Shown here: positions 54,900 to 64,000 of the stretch, in pieces
Layout of the letters: each line of letters opens with the position of its first letter
Position numbering within the stretch: the stretch's first letter is position 1
From: Sipunculus nudus
Taxonomy: Eukaryota > Annelida > Sipuncula > Golfingiida > Sipunculidae
NCBI GenBank assembly: GCA_026874595.1
Contig: CM049311.1
Span: 63,141,453-63,205,452 of the forward strand
DNA: 64,000 nucleotides
Direction of reading: 5' to 3'
Notes under the pieces: model-generated
The model's database searches: none
Seen by the model: only the letters and a program-made list of their open reading frames with translations
What the model was told of the DNA's origin: nothing
Translations under genes and position numbers: made by a program

Positions 54900-56879
54900 C
54901 AGACTTTAAGTGTTTATTTGCCTGCATTTACAATCTTACGGGGACAAAAATACGAAGAACATACCTTGACAGCTCGGAATGTCTCCCTGTGTGAACAGCG
55001 ATGGGCGTGGCTGGTTTATTGTTCGATTGCAGCTATCCTATCCATTAACTGTTCAAGGTTACCAACGGCAACGCCAGGCAGAACCATTATCATGACAGCA
55101 GCCCGAAACAGAATCATTACGTTCAGCAATTATTACAGCGGGATTCTGTGAAAGCGAAGGCTTAGTACAGTGAACGTTTGACTCTCTGCATGTCTGGTGC
55201 TCAATGCAATCCATTTATTTGTCATATAGTGATGCTAATCTGTGTAAATCCAAGTGTGAGCTCTGATCTCGGAGTTTGATGAATTGCCATTATCTATCGG
55301 TATAACCGTACATGGACGCGATGATTACACAGTTTAATTTATCATTTACAAGACCGAAGCCATAAATTATCACTGGAAAAGATTATCCACATTTTTATCC
55401 AATCTCGGGAATTAATTACTTGTTTAATTGAACATAGTTATAGCGTAACCATTATATTATATTATTGAGAGTGTGCCCTAATGGCTCACGAATAAATTTT
55501 ATCTGGTCATATTTACTCAGATCAAAAGATTGGTGTAAATATAAGTTAAGTCTCACTACTTGATTAATCTCACTATACTTGATTACTGTTGACGAGGTCA
55601 AATATGTTGTAATTTGTGAAATAAAACCTATCATCATCAAAGTTATAAAGCAGCCGCTCTTCGGCTCATTACATATTTCCCCGTATTAAAATGTTATATC
55701 TAAACTCAGGATTACTGTACATTCCGTTTATAACATGGGAACCTTCACCCCCATGCAGGTCCTTTGGCGCGCTAGCCAGCATGTTTGTATACAACTGTAT
55801 GCGTTTGTGAGAAGTTAGCTATATAAATATGTACACATTAATCCTTACTTTTTGGCAACAACAATCCGGCAATCCCAAACAAAATTCGATCGTATGGAAA
55901 TTCATTTGAGCGTACGCATGTGCCAGGTAGGGCAACGTTCATATACGACAAGACTATATCCGGCTGTTTCAAGTTTTCAAATCAAACTACCGCAACACTT
56001 TTCGCCGGCAGTGACAATCCGGCAACGATAAAGCGGCAACGGCAAGAATTCGCTCATATGAAATTTCATTACACATTGGCACCTCACGGCATCAATCCGA
56101 TATATGACAACAGGCGCTTGAATTGCTATTAGTGTATATTTCGGTTAAATTTGTTTCTTTTCTGGGTCATTTCCTTTAACTATTACTTATCTGACATTTT
56201 CCTGGCGTTATTCACACTATATATCCACAATTTCTTTGCTTGACATTTGTACCTGCTTACTGTTCCATTCCCATAAAACGGAACAAAAATGTCACTAAAC
56301 CACCATTCACGGGCATACTTTCCAAGCATTGTAGTGTAAAGAAAATTGACATGCACGAAAAGCAAAAAAAAATATCTACTAAAACAGGAAAAAAATAATA
56401 TGAAGAACTGCTGTTTAACACAAGATAATATAATCACCCTTTATCTTCATAAAGTGTATTAAATAGATTACTATAGTCTCCTCTCTATCTTCTTCTTTAT
56501 TGATTAACAAGATGGATCCTGTATCCCTTTCTCCATATTGCCAGCACGTTAATTTAAGGTGACAGTTTTATCATTAGAAGGATATCGTCGCAATAGAGGT
56601 CCATCGTGATGAACAAAATACGTGCATTTATTATAGCTCCGTTTATATATTTTGCCGTAATCTGTACACCAAAAATGTATTGGCGTCGCCTTTGCCGTTG
56701 TCGGATATAAATGAAGATGGTGTTTATACTTAAAAAATCAATTAAACTTATATCTTTTTCTTAACGAGCTTGAAAAGCGCTATATAATATATAAAAGTAT
56801 ATCAAGGTCTGGCAGTAACATTCCCTAACACACTTGGAAGCAGACATGCAAACTATCACTTTTTCCCTCTCGGACTATT
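54900..56879. other. Unannotated DNA with a short internal duplication
   Basis: No gene was supported. An ACAATCCGGCAA...ATGRAAATTCATT block at about 55860-55905 is repeated in diverged form near 56014-56065. Confidence 0.4.
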
Positions 56880-57292
56880 GGACCTCTCTGCTTGGATTAG
56901 ACTGGCCAAGTCCATGAAATAGTTATGACTTAATTGTTGCTTCTGACAGAGAAATAAAACGTTCCCGCGTTGTAACGCACTTAGTGTCGATACCGCCATC
57001 CTGCGGCAACTCATATAACTAATTTGCCATTATCTGACCCACTGATTTCATGGACTGGTAATCTTGGCCGGTTCCCGGACGGTCAGCGCCACACATCACC
57101 GCCTCGTTGAACTTAGGTCTTTTCCAGTGACGTCAGCAGTGGTCTTTCCCAGATTCTTTTTCAAAACCAACATGGTTCATTCAGTCATCGCTTATTCCGG
57201 GCTTCCAATTGCCTACGAATATTCCCACTTAATTTGTCTTAATAGTTTTAGGCCGTCGCTTAAGTTTAGTTTAAGACTTTAAAACACTATAA

Positions 57293-58592
57293 AGGCGGTT
57301 TCACACCGGATGCGTCCGAACGAATTTTACGTCCGAACGAAAATTTGCTGTACGAACGAAAAAAAGAAAATCCTTTATTTTATGTTGATGCATACACACC
57401 TAATCCGAACGACGCTATCCGAACGAAAAAAATAGAACATGTTCTATTTTTTGTCGTTCGCATCGGACAAGAATGGCTTCTTTTCACCTTCAACTCAAAA
57501 GAGCTGGAACATTTATAACCAGCCTTGTTCATTTATACGTTACCTTTTTGATATATAATACCCAAACAACAAAGAAATGTTGTTTCCTTGTCCACTGTTC
57601 TAAAATTATATGATAAAAGATAAATATAAAAAGGGGGATAATTTTTATTTCAATCAAATTTATTTGACTGAAACAGATATTTATAACTTTTTTTAGCTCC
57701 AATGATTTTTCCATTAAAATCAGACTTTTTTTATATAATACGTATATTTCTTGGGGGGGGAATTATATTTTAATCAAAGGGGATTTCAATCGCCGCTTGG
57801 CCACTTATTTAAATATACAATCGAGGACAAAACATTTAGACTTTTAAACCAGGTTAAGATATAATATTTCATGGTAAATGCTAATTCTTAATATATTATT
57901 TGCAATATATTACAGTTATTCTCTGAAGGGGGGGGGGGAGGGATGATTACATTGATCATCTTCTTTCTAACCCCCCTCCCTATATTAGCAATATGTACAC
58001 AAATAAGCAACATTATCCAGGACTTGGTGTTCCTTACCCAACCCATCCCCCGAAAATAAAATGTTCCGCGTTAAATTTAGGGAAAACAATCAAGAAACAA
58101 AATCTTTTTTCAAATGTCATTTTTATTATTACAAAAGTATAATTTTTAGTTAAACGTTTTGCATATAAACAGAAGTTTCAAAGCTTTGGGCAGACTGTTT
58201 TAAATCATATTGGCAGATTTGAAAATCAAATATAAATCAAACTAAACTAGTGATGAAAACTTTTATTTAACTTGAAATGCAGAAGTTGCAATGGAATCTG
58301 TTCTGTTGAAACAACAGGTTGCACAATTATTTTTAGATATCATTTTTAAATATCACAATTATTTTTAAATAATCATTTTTATTTTGAAATGAGAATCTGA
58401 GTCCAGCCAGTGGTATAAATATATGTAACCTATGAACTCAGGACTATAGCTGGTACCTAGCAAGGCCCAATTATTTCAATTATACAGTCTGTACACTCAG
58501 AGATAAACTTTATTATTTATTATTATTAATTACAAAATTAATGAGACAATCAATTAACAAGTTCAAAAATATTCGACAATTTTCTGTATAGG

Positions 58593-58651
<59 letters not shown>

Positions 58652-58861
58652 CAATAAAGCCGATATTGTAGTGCATACGATATATTTATCATATAGCTGT
58701 CCCATACGAATTTCGGAGACGAAAATTCCTCGGTCGGAAACCAAAAATATCGGTCGGATTTGGTGTGAATGAAATTTCGGATGCGACAGGATTTTAGTCG
58801 GAACGACAGAAATATTCGTTCGTGTCATATTCGTTCGGACGCATCCGGTGTGAAACCGCCT
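57293..58861. mobile_element. PIF/Harbinger-like non-autonomous TIR element
   Basis: Termini AGGCGGTTTCACACCGGATG... and its inverted match (about 32 bp, then further CGTCCGAACGAA-type subterminal words) bound 1569 bp. A 3-bp TAA duplication flanks it (57290-57292 and 58862-58864), and the homologous copy at 22436-22438 has a single TAA, a natural empty site. A 3-bp TWA duplication is characteristic of PIF/Harbinger. No transposase is present. Subterminal CCGAACGA words are repeated and inverted at both ends. It contains (TA)n at about 58597-58649. Confidence 0.85.
58597..58649. repeat. (TA)n microsatellite
   Basis: Inside the PIF/Harbinger-like element. Confidence 0.9.
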
Positions 58862-59640
58862 TAACCCTCAGCTTCAGTGTTAACGATTATCGGACCATCA
58901 CTCTTGTAAGTGGGCCTGTTTAAACATAATGTAGGCCTACTAAACTCTGGCTCAGCCAATCATTGGCTTTAAATAAAAATATATAGACTTGTACCCAGCA
59001 CAATTGAAAGAGCCTAATCAAAAGATAACAAAAAATTCTGTGCGGGCCTACTATGAAAGTACCAATTAATGGATACAAACCAGTTGCAAATGAAGATGCC
59101 AGCCTTGTGTATATTTATATAAACAAGTAACTGACAAGCATTATTTACTGGTTTACCGCTTAGAAAAGGTTAGGGATGGTTTATATAGTTGATTGAAAAC
59201 TGTTTAAGCCAAAATTTGAACCAACAAGGATTCAAGCGCCTGTGGTTCAGACAAATGATGCAGCTGCTCTTGTCATCTCGGCAGAGGGAATTTTAATAGA
59301 CCTGTCGGTACAAAATTGTTGCGATAGTGTCTACAATACGCACTTACATTTGGCCCATTGACCGTAAAATTCGTTTAGCAGAGATATATTAAAGGACACG
59401 AAGGTCCGTGTGTGGAATACCTGAATACATGATTTCAGTGTGAATGTTACCAAGCGGGTCGAGCTGAGGGACCGCTGTTGGCGTTCTTATAGCAACGATG
59501 TTACTCACATGAGGCGTTACGACCGGATATGCAAATACGGGGGAATCGTCAGGTCCTCAAAGAGCCTTGTGATGCCTTAATATGCAAATATCAGGGATTC
59601 ACCATACGGACTTCACAGGGCTTTTGTGATAAGAGCTGGC

Positions 59641-60023
59641 TGCCTCAACTCAGAGTTTTGATGTTACTAAACACATTAGACTTGTCCCACTTTTTCAAGA
59701 AAAAGAGGTTGATAAATATTTCTTACACTTTGAGGAGGTAGCCGAAAATTTAAAATGGCCTAAGGAAAATTGGACTGTGCTATTACAAAGTGTATTGACG
59801 GGCAAGGCCAGAGGAATTTATACAGAGCTTACAGTAGAAGCCGCTGCTGACTATATATGACCTGAAAAACATTTAATCCTTAAAGGTTATGAGTTAGTTA
59901 CGGAGGCCTACCGCCAAAAATCCAGAAATTGGGAAAAGCGCAAAAAAAACAGACCTATGTAGAATTTGCTATATAATTTGCTATAGCATTTGTTTTATCG
60001 CTGGTGTAAGTTCTAAAAATATA
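59641..60023 (+). pseudogene. Gypsy gag remnant, capsid part
   Basis: In frame, FDVTKHIRLVPLFQEKEVDK then YFLHFEEVAENLKWPKENW and LLQSVLTGKARGIY match the conserved matrix/capsid start of a widespread animal gypsy gag family. A TGA near 59857 and frame loss near 59960 break it. It directly abuts the end of repeat family D, so the 5' end of this element is missing. Confidence 0.75.
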
Positions 60024-60536
60024 ATGAAAAAGTATGACACTTTGCGCCAGTTGATTCTGCTTGAAGAATTTAAGCGCTGCATTAACGCAGATGTTAAAAC
60101 ATTTCTTGATGAGAAAAGTCCTGAAACACTTGACATTGCTGCTCAATTAGCTGATGAATATTCATTAACACTTAAAATGTCCTTTACTAGCAAATTAAAC
60201 CAGACATTCAAAAACAAGAATGTAAATCATTATGGTCAAAAGAAGTTTAAAGCGCAGTCACCCAGTGCTAGTAGTCCGGATAGTTCAACAAAGTCCATTG
60301 CTACACCTCAGTCCACGTTCAATGTGTCTGAATCCAACAAAGACCAGTCGTTTCCGAAGAAAATATGTAATTACTGCAAAAAGGAAGGTCATCTAATATC
60401 TCACTGCTGGAAACTTGCAGTTAAACCGAAGAGCAAACCTTCTGGCTTTGTTTCAAAATTTATTCATAGCATAGTTAAAGAGCCAAGCTCTTTTCATGTA
60501 AATAAGGGGTACAACTCCGTTATTGACTCTAATTAA
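60024..60536 (+). pseudogene. Gypsy gag remnant with zinc knuckle
   Basis: 170 codons. LILLEEFKRCINADVKTFLD followed by AAQLADEYSLT is the C-terminal capsid helix region; CNYCKKEGHLISHC is a C-x2-C-x4-H-x4-C nucleocapsid knuckle. The Met is just the first after a frame break, so this is not an independent gene. Downstream a Ser/Asp/Glu-rich frame continues in decayed form to about 60880. Confidence 0.8.
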
Positions 60537-60984
60537 GAGTTTGATGCTACTGACTCCAAAGAAGAATCCGTAGCTTGCGGGGTAAAAACCTCATTTGATT
60601 CCTGCGAGGAATTTAATAAGGCTAGGTCCTTTCAAGACTCCAGCGAGGAGTATCCTCTAAATAAGGTTAAGTCCTTTTATGACTCTGGCGAGAGTATTTC
60701 AAATGAGGCCAGGTCCTCTAATGACAAACAGAAGTTTGTTTCTGCTGAGGAAAATTCCTCTGTTGACTCCCATGAGCAGTTTGATTGTAATAAGGATGTA
60801 GATTTCTTTAGTGACTCTGAAAAGGAGTTTATGACTGGCACTGTTAGTGTCAGTTTTCTTTGTTTGATTAAATTGAGATAGTAGAATCCTCTCTTGACTC
60901 TGCAATGGAGTTATCTGAGCCATTCATATATGATGGTTCTGTTCACTTTCAAGTGATTTTTCAGATCTACCTCTATTAGAATTT

Positions 60985-61310
60985 TTGGGGACACTGGTGC
61001 AGGCCAAACTCTCATGTTAGCAAACACTTTGTCATTTTCTTATAGGTCTTTTACTGGTGCACATGCACTTGTTAATGGTGTGTTTTCAGACAAGCCACTT
61101 CAGTTCCGCTTCACAGTATACATTTAAAGTCGGATTTGATTTTTTTAAATATAACTGTGTGCATAAGAACTACTTTACCCTTTTAGGGAATTCATTTGCT
61201 GCTAGGCAATGATGTTGCAGGTGACAAAGTACAGCCTGTACCAGTAGTGACAGAAAAGCCGTCACTTGATCAGGACACTGATCCTGAAAATCAGGAAATT
61301 CCTTGTTTGT
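60985..61310 (+). pseudogene. Gypsy protease remnant
   Basis: Frame fragments contain IFGDTGAGQTLML, with the D-T-G-A protease active site, and about 180 bp later LLLGNDVAGDKVQPVPV, the conserved LLGND flap-end motif of this family. A frame shift separates them. No RT follows. Confidence 0.75.
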
Positions 61311-61355
61311 AACCCTCATGTGCTGTAATTAGATCTATGGCCAAGAACACACACA

Positions 61356-62207
61356 TTGGATTATGGTCCAGATAATAACACTCTGGAAGTCACTACTGAC
61401 TCGTCTAACGACTCGCCTGTACAGGATGCAGCATTTTCAAGGTCAGAACTTACTGCGGAACAGCATGAGTACCCTGATATTTCATGTTTGTTTCCAAGGG
61501 CAGTTTCTAAAGATGAACTGTCACAAAACCTAGTTTGTTGCTTGCCGGAAATCTCCAATTTCGGCAAGCTGGTTGGTCAGTCGCGGATATCTGTTTGTTG
61601 CTTGCCGGAAATCTCCGATTTCGCCAAGCAGGTTGGTCAGTGGCGGATGTCTGTTTATTGCATGCCGGAAATCTCCGATTTCGCCACGCAGGTTGGACAG
61701 TCACGGATGTCTGTTTGTCTGTTTGTTTGTTGCTTGCCGGAAATCTCCGATTTCGGCAAGCTGGTTGGTCAGTCACGGATGTCTGTGTGTCTGTCTGTTT
61801 GTTGCTTGCCGGAAATCTTCGATTTCGGCAAGCATGTTGGTCAGTCGCGGATGTCTGTTTGTTGCTTGCTTGAAATCTCCAATTTCGCCAAGCAGGTTGT
61901 TCAGTGGCGGATGTCTGTTTATTGCATGCTGGAAACCTCCGATTTCGGCAAGCTGGTTGGTCAGTCACGGATGTCTATGTGTCTGTCTGTTTGTTCCTTG
62001 CCGGAAATCTTCGATTTCGGCAAGCATGTTGGTCAGTCGCGGATGTCTGTTTGTTGCTTGCCGGAAATCTCCGATTTCGGCAAGCTGGTTGGTCAGTCGC
62101 GGATGTCTGTTTGTCTGTTTTTTCTGTCTTTCTGTTCCTTCTCTACAGGTCGCAGTTTTGTAGCAATCGCTTTCAGACTTACACTGTTGATAGAAAATTT
62201 AAAATGA
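61356..62207 (+). pseudogene. Pol fragment fused in frame to a minisatellite
   Basis: A 283-codon frame. About 60 N-terminal residues (SRSELTAEQHEYPDISCLFP) resemble the spacer between protease and RT in gypsy elements. The rest is nine tandem repeats of a 20- or 24-residue unit (CLPEISDFGKLVGQSRMSV). Because the repeat periods are multiples of three and the unit has no stop, several frames stay open. This is a non-functional fusion, not a repeat protein. Confidence 0.6.
61541..62120. repeat. 60/72-bp minisatellite with a hairpin in each unit
   Basis: Nine units with periods 60, 60, 72, 72, 60, 60, 72, 60. The longer units have 12 extra bp of TCTG/TTTG tetramers. Each contains GCTTGCCGGAAATC...GATTTCGGCAAGC, a 13-bp hairpin with a three-base loop. 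Unit variants recur in order, suggesting a higher-order repeat of about 264 bp. Confidence 0.85.
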
Positions 62208-62565
62208 CAGGAGCCTATTGTTTTTGGTCAATATTAGTTAAAGGTCAAGGTCAAGGTCATCAAATATATACAAAACGGTTTTTTCTTCATATCTGTGTTA
62301 CTATAAGTCGTATCTACTTCAACAGAAGCTCATTACAATTGTCATTCCAAGGCCCTGTCTTCTGGTGTGTAGCTGACTCAATTTGTGGTAACGCATTTTC
62401 GGGGGAAAGTGGTCTTATTTTTCTAACTTTGTCAGTTTTTAAGCTACAGTGGTCTTGTTTTTTGCATTAGGTAGCATTCAATTAGTACTAAAAGGTTACA
62501 TTACAAATCCCGCTATATTTTGGATATCTCGTCAAACGAGATATTTCGAAATTTCATTCATCTTG

Positions 62566-64000
62566 TCCTGGAGGCCACAGTGTTGCAGCAATCCTTTTGA
62601 AACTATTACATCTTATGCCTTACAGTAAAATCTAAACGAATTTTTCAATTTCCGGATATGGCCACTAGGGGGCGATGCACACGACCCTCACCAGCATATC
62701 TGTTTGTTGCCATATCTCCATAACTATAAACCTATATTACAGAAACTTGGTTATTTTCTTCCCCTGGTTCTTCTTAATAACCTAAGTATGTCAACTGGTC
62801 TCATTCTTGTGTCACCTTTTTAGTATGATGTCTGTTTGTCAGTTGTCCTCAAATTCGCCTGCTTGCTGGCTCTTGCGTCTCACATATAGCATTCTACAGG
62901 CCACGGTTTTGAAAGAGTCCTTTTTGAACTAGTACATATTTTGTTTTACACTAATATCTCGAAACGTGTTTTTCATTTTCCGGATATGGCCACTAGGAGG
63001 CGCTGCACTCGACCTCACCTACATATAATTTTTAGCCATATTTCCATAAATATCAGCCTCAATTAAAGAAACTATGGCTTATTTTCTTCCTCTGGTTCTT
63101 CTTTATAACCCGAGTAAGTCAACTGGTCTCATTCTTGCGTCACTTTGTCAGTATCTCTCTCAGTTTTCCTAAAATTTCACGGTAGTGTCTATCCGCACGA
63201 CCGTCGTGCGGATTAGCTTTCTTATCCGCACGACAGCCGTGTGTTCCCATGTATCGTACACTAAATATATTTTAGATTTTCATAAAATAATTACTTCAAG
63301 TATCAGAGGAATTATAATTTTTGGGAAATTGATACAAAACAAAACTCATTAACAGAAATAAACATACCACAAACTACACAAAGTACTTGCTATATGACAG
63401 CTGGCCAAGGAATATTCGTGTAATAGGCCCGGCCCAGGCTTTTCCAGTGCACCGATTGTGTCTAACTTGTAACTTTATGTAAGTATTAAGTTTACGTAAA
63501 TAACCCAGCATCTACAACTTTCAAATAGTTCTGTTGTGCTGAGGTGTCTGTTACCAGCCATATTATTAGCAGTGGTTAGGTTTTATATTATAATATGAGA
63601 GGCTGTCGTGCTGATTGTACTTCTTATCGGCACGACGGTCGTGCTGATAGCCTCGGCCAAAATTCACTTGCTTGCTGGTTATTGCATCTCTCATTTGGCA
63701 CTCAGTAGGCCAGAGATTTGAAGGAATCCTTTTAAAACTTGGACATCTTAGGTCATACACTAATATCACGAAACGCATTTGTCGTGTTCAGGATATGTCC
63801 GCTAGAGGTCGTTTCAGTCGAATATCCCCAATAAAATATTATTTTGCCATATTTCCAAAACTACAAACCACAATTACATAAATTATAATTTATTTTCTTC
63901 CTCTGATCCTTCTCCATAACCAGGTAAAGTCATCTGGTGTCAATCTTGTCTTACGTTGTCAGTATGTCTGCCTTATCGTCAATTGTTGTCAGCTTTGTCT
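62566..64000 (+). repeat. 325-bp satellite, locus 2
   Basis: Homologous points at about 62580, 62908 and 63717. After removing the nested 478-bp element the period is about 325 bp. The units match the inverted array at 39.3-40.1 kb. CCACTAGGGGGCGATGC (62662) and CCACTAGGAGGCGCTGC (62990) resemble the CTCF core. The array runs to the end of the window. Confidence 0.8.
63181..63658. mobile_element. MULE-like foldback MITE nested in the satellite
   Basis: Long inverted ends: TATCCGCACGACCGTCGTGC on the left and its match on the right, about 50 bp, themselves containing palindromes (ATCCGCACGA-CCG-TCGTGCGGAT). Flanked by AAAATTTCAC (63171-63180) and AAAATTCAC (63659-63667), a 9-bp target duplication with one indel. 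The neighbouring satellite unit is uninterrupted at this point. A 9-bp duplication with long TIRs fits Mutator-like elements. No transposase. Confidence 0.8.

Larger units (their letters stand above)
56880..59640 (+). repeat. Repeat family D, copy 2 (interrupted)
   Basis: Matches 22011-22993 in the same orientation but is split by a 1569-bp TIR element (57293-58861) and has an extra unmatched segment (about 58975-59255). Both ATGCAAAT octamers are kept (59529-59536 and 59582-59589). It ends at GATAAGAGCTGGC, where gypsy gag sequence begins at once. Confidence 0.8.

Noticed and set aside
61507-61968. Overlapping open frames on both strands across the minisatellite
   Set aside because: They stay open only because the repeat period is a multiple of three and the unit lacks stops.

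Overview
This window looks like nuclear DNA from an animal, most likely a mollusc (lophotrochozoan; inferred, not proven). It is strongly AT-rich and has at least 15 long (TA)n microsatellites. Genes contain GT-AG introns. Miniature transposons and minisatellites are dense, and several tandem arrays are built around TGACC/AGGTCA motifs of a kind common in bivalve and gastropod genomes. No rRNA, tRNA, CRISPR or bacterial-type operon was recognised.

Two host protein genes can be supported, both on the minus strand. At 36.8-44.0 kb a five-exon gene gives a fully phase-consistent 649-residue protein with an N-terminal RRM, KH-like modules and a C-terminal macrodomain. This is the front half of a PARP14-like protein, but it stops before any WWE or ADP-ribosyltransferase domain. 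A broken copy of its first coding exon lies at about 51.1-51.2 kb. At 30.4-31.6 kb there is a 412-residue single-exon reading frame with no recognised family.

The largest mobile element is a Ty3/gypsy-type LTR retrotransposon on the minus strand (11366-18208). It has a 777-bp 5' LTR, an 18-nt primer-binding site, a gag with an RRM-like N-terminus and a PNMA-like capsid region, then protease, RT, RNase H and an integrase tail. Its 3' LTR is cut to 138 bp at an (AT)n tract, the integrase zinc finger and catalytic core are deleted, and the reading frame is broken about five times. The two LTR copies nevertheless differ at only 2 of 138 sites. A second, more decayed gypsy remnant on the plus strand (about 59.64-61.54 kb) runs into a hairpin-forming 60/72-bp minisatellite.

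The most interesting signals are two type I hammerhead ribozyme motifs, one at 18321-18412 (+) and one at 43569-43695 (-). Each has a CUGANGA core, a closed stem II, GAAA, a short stem III and a long stem I, and each sits between (TA)n tracts next to a shared AAAGTGCTC box. They look like retrozyme-type elements. The second lies in intron 1 of the RRM-macrodomain gene, in the sense orientation, with a competing 16-bp hairpin that would sequester part of its catalytic core.

Other layout: 31-bp and ~75-bp tandem repeats (1-735); a TIR transposon (2449-3755); three copies of one MITE family (7.8, 8.4 and 35.0 kb); three copies of a ~510-bp family (19.1, 42.5 and 48.0-50.8 kb), the last split by a 2.27-kb insertion; two copies of a ~1-kb repeat (22.0-23.0 and 56.9-59.6 kb), one of which holds a 1569-bp TIR element while the other preserves the empty site; a 325-bp satellite at two loci in opposite orientation (39.3-40.1 and 62.6-64.0 kb); and a MULE-like MITE nested in the second satellite locus.
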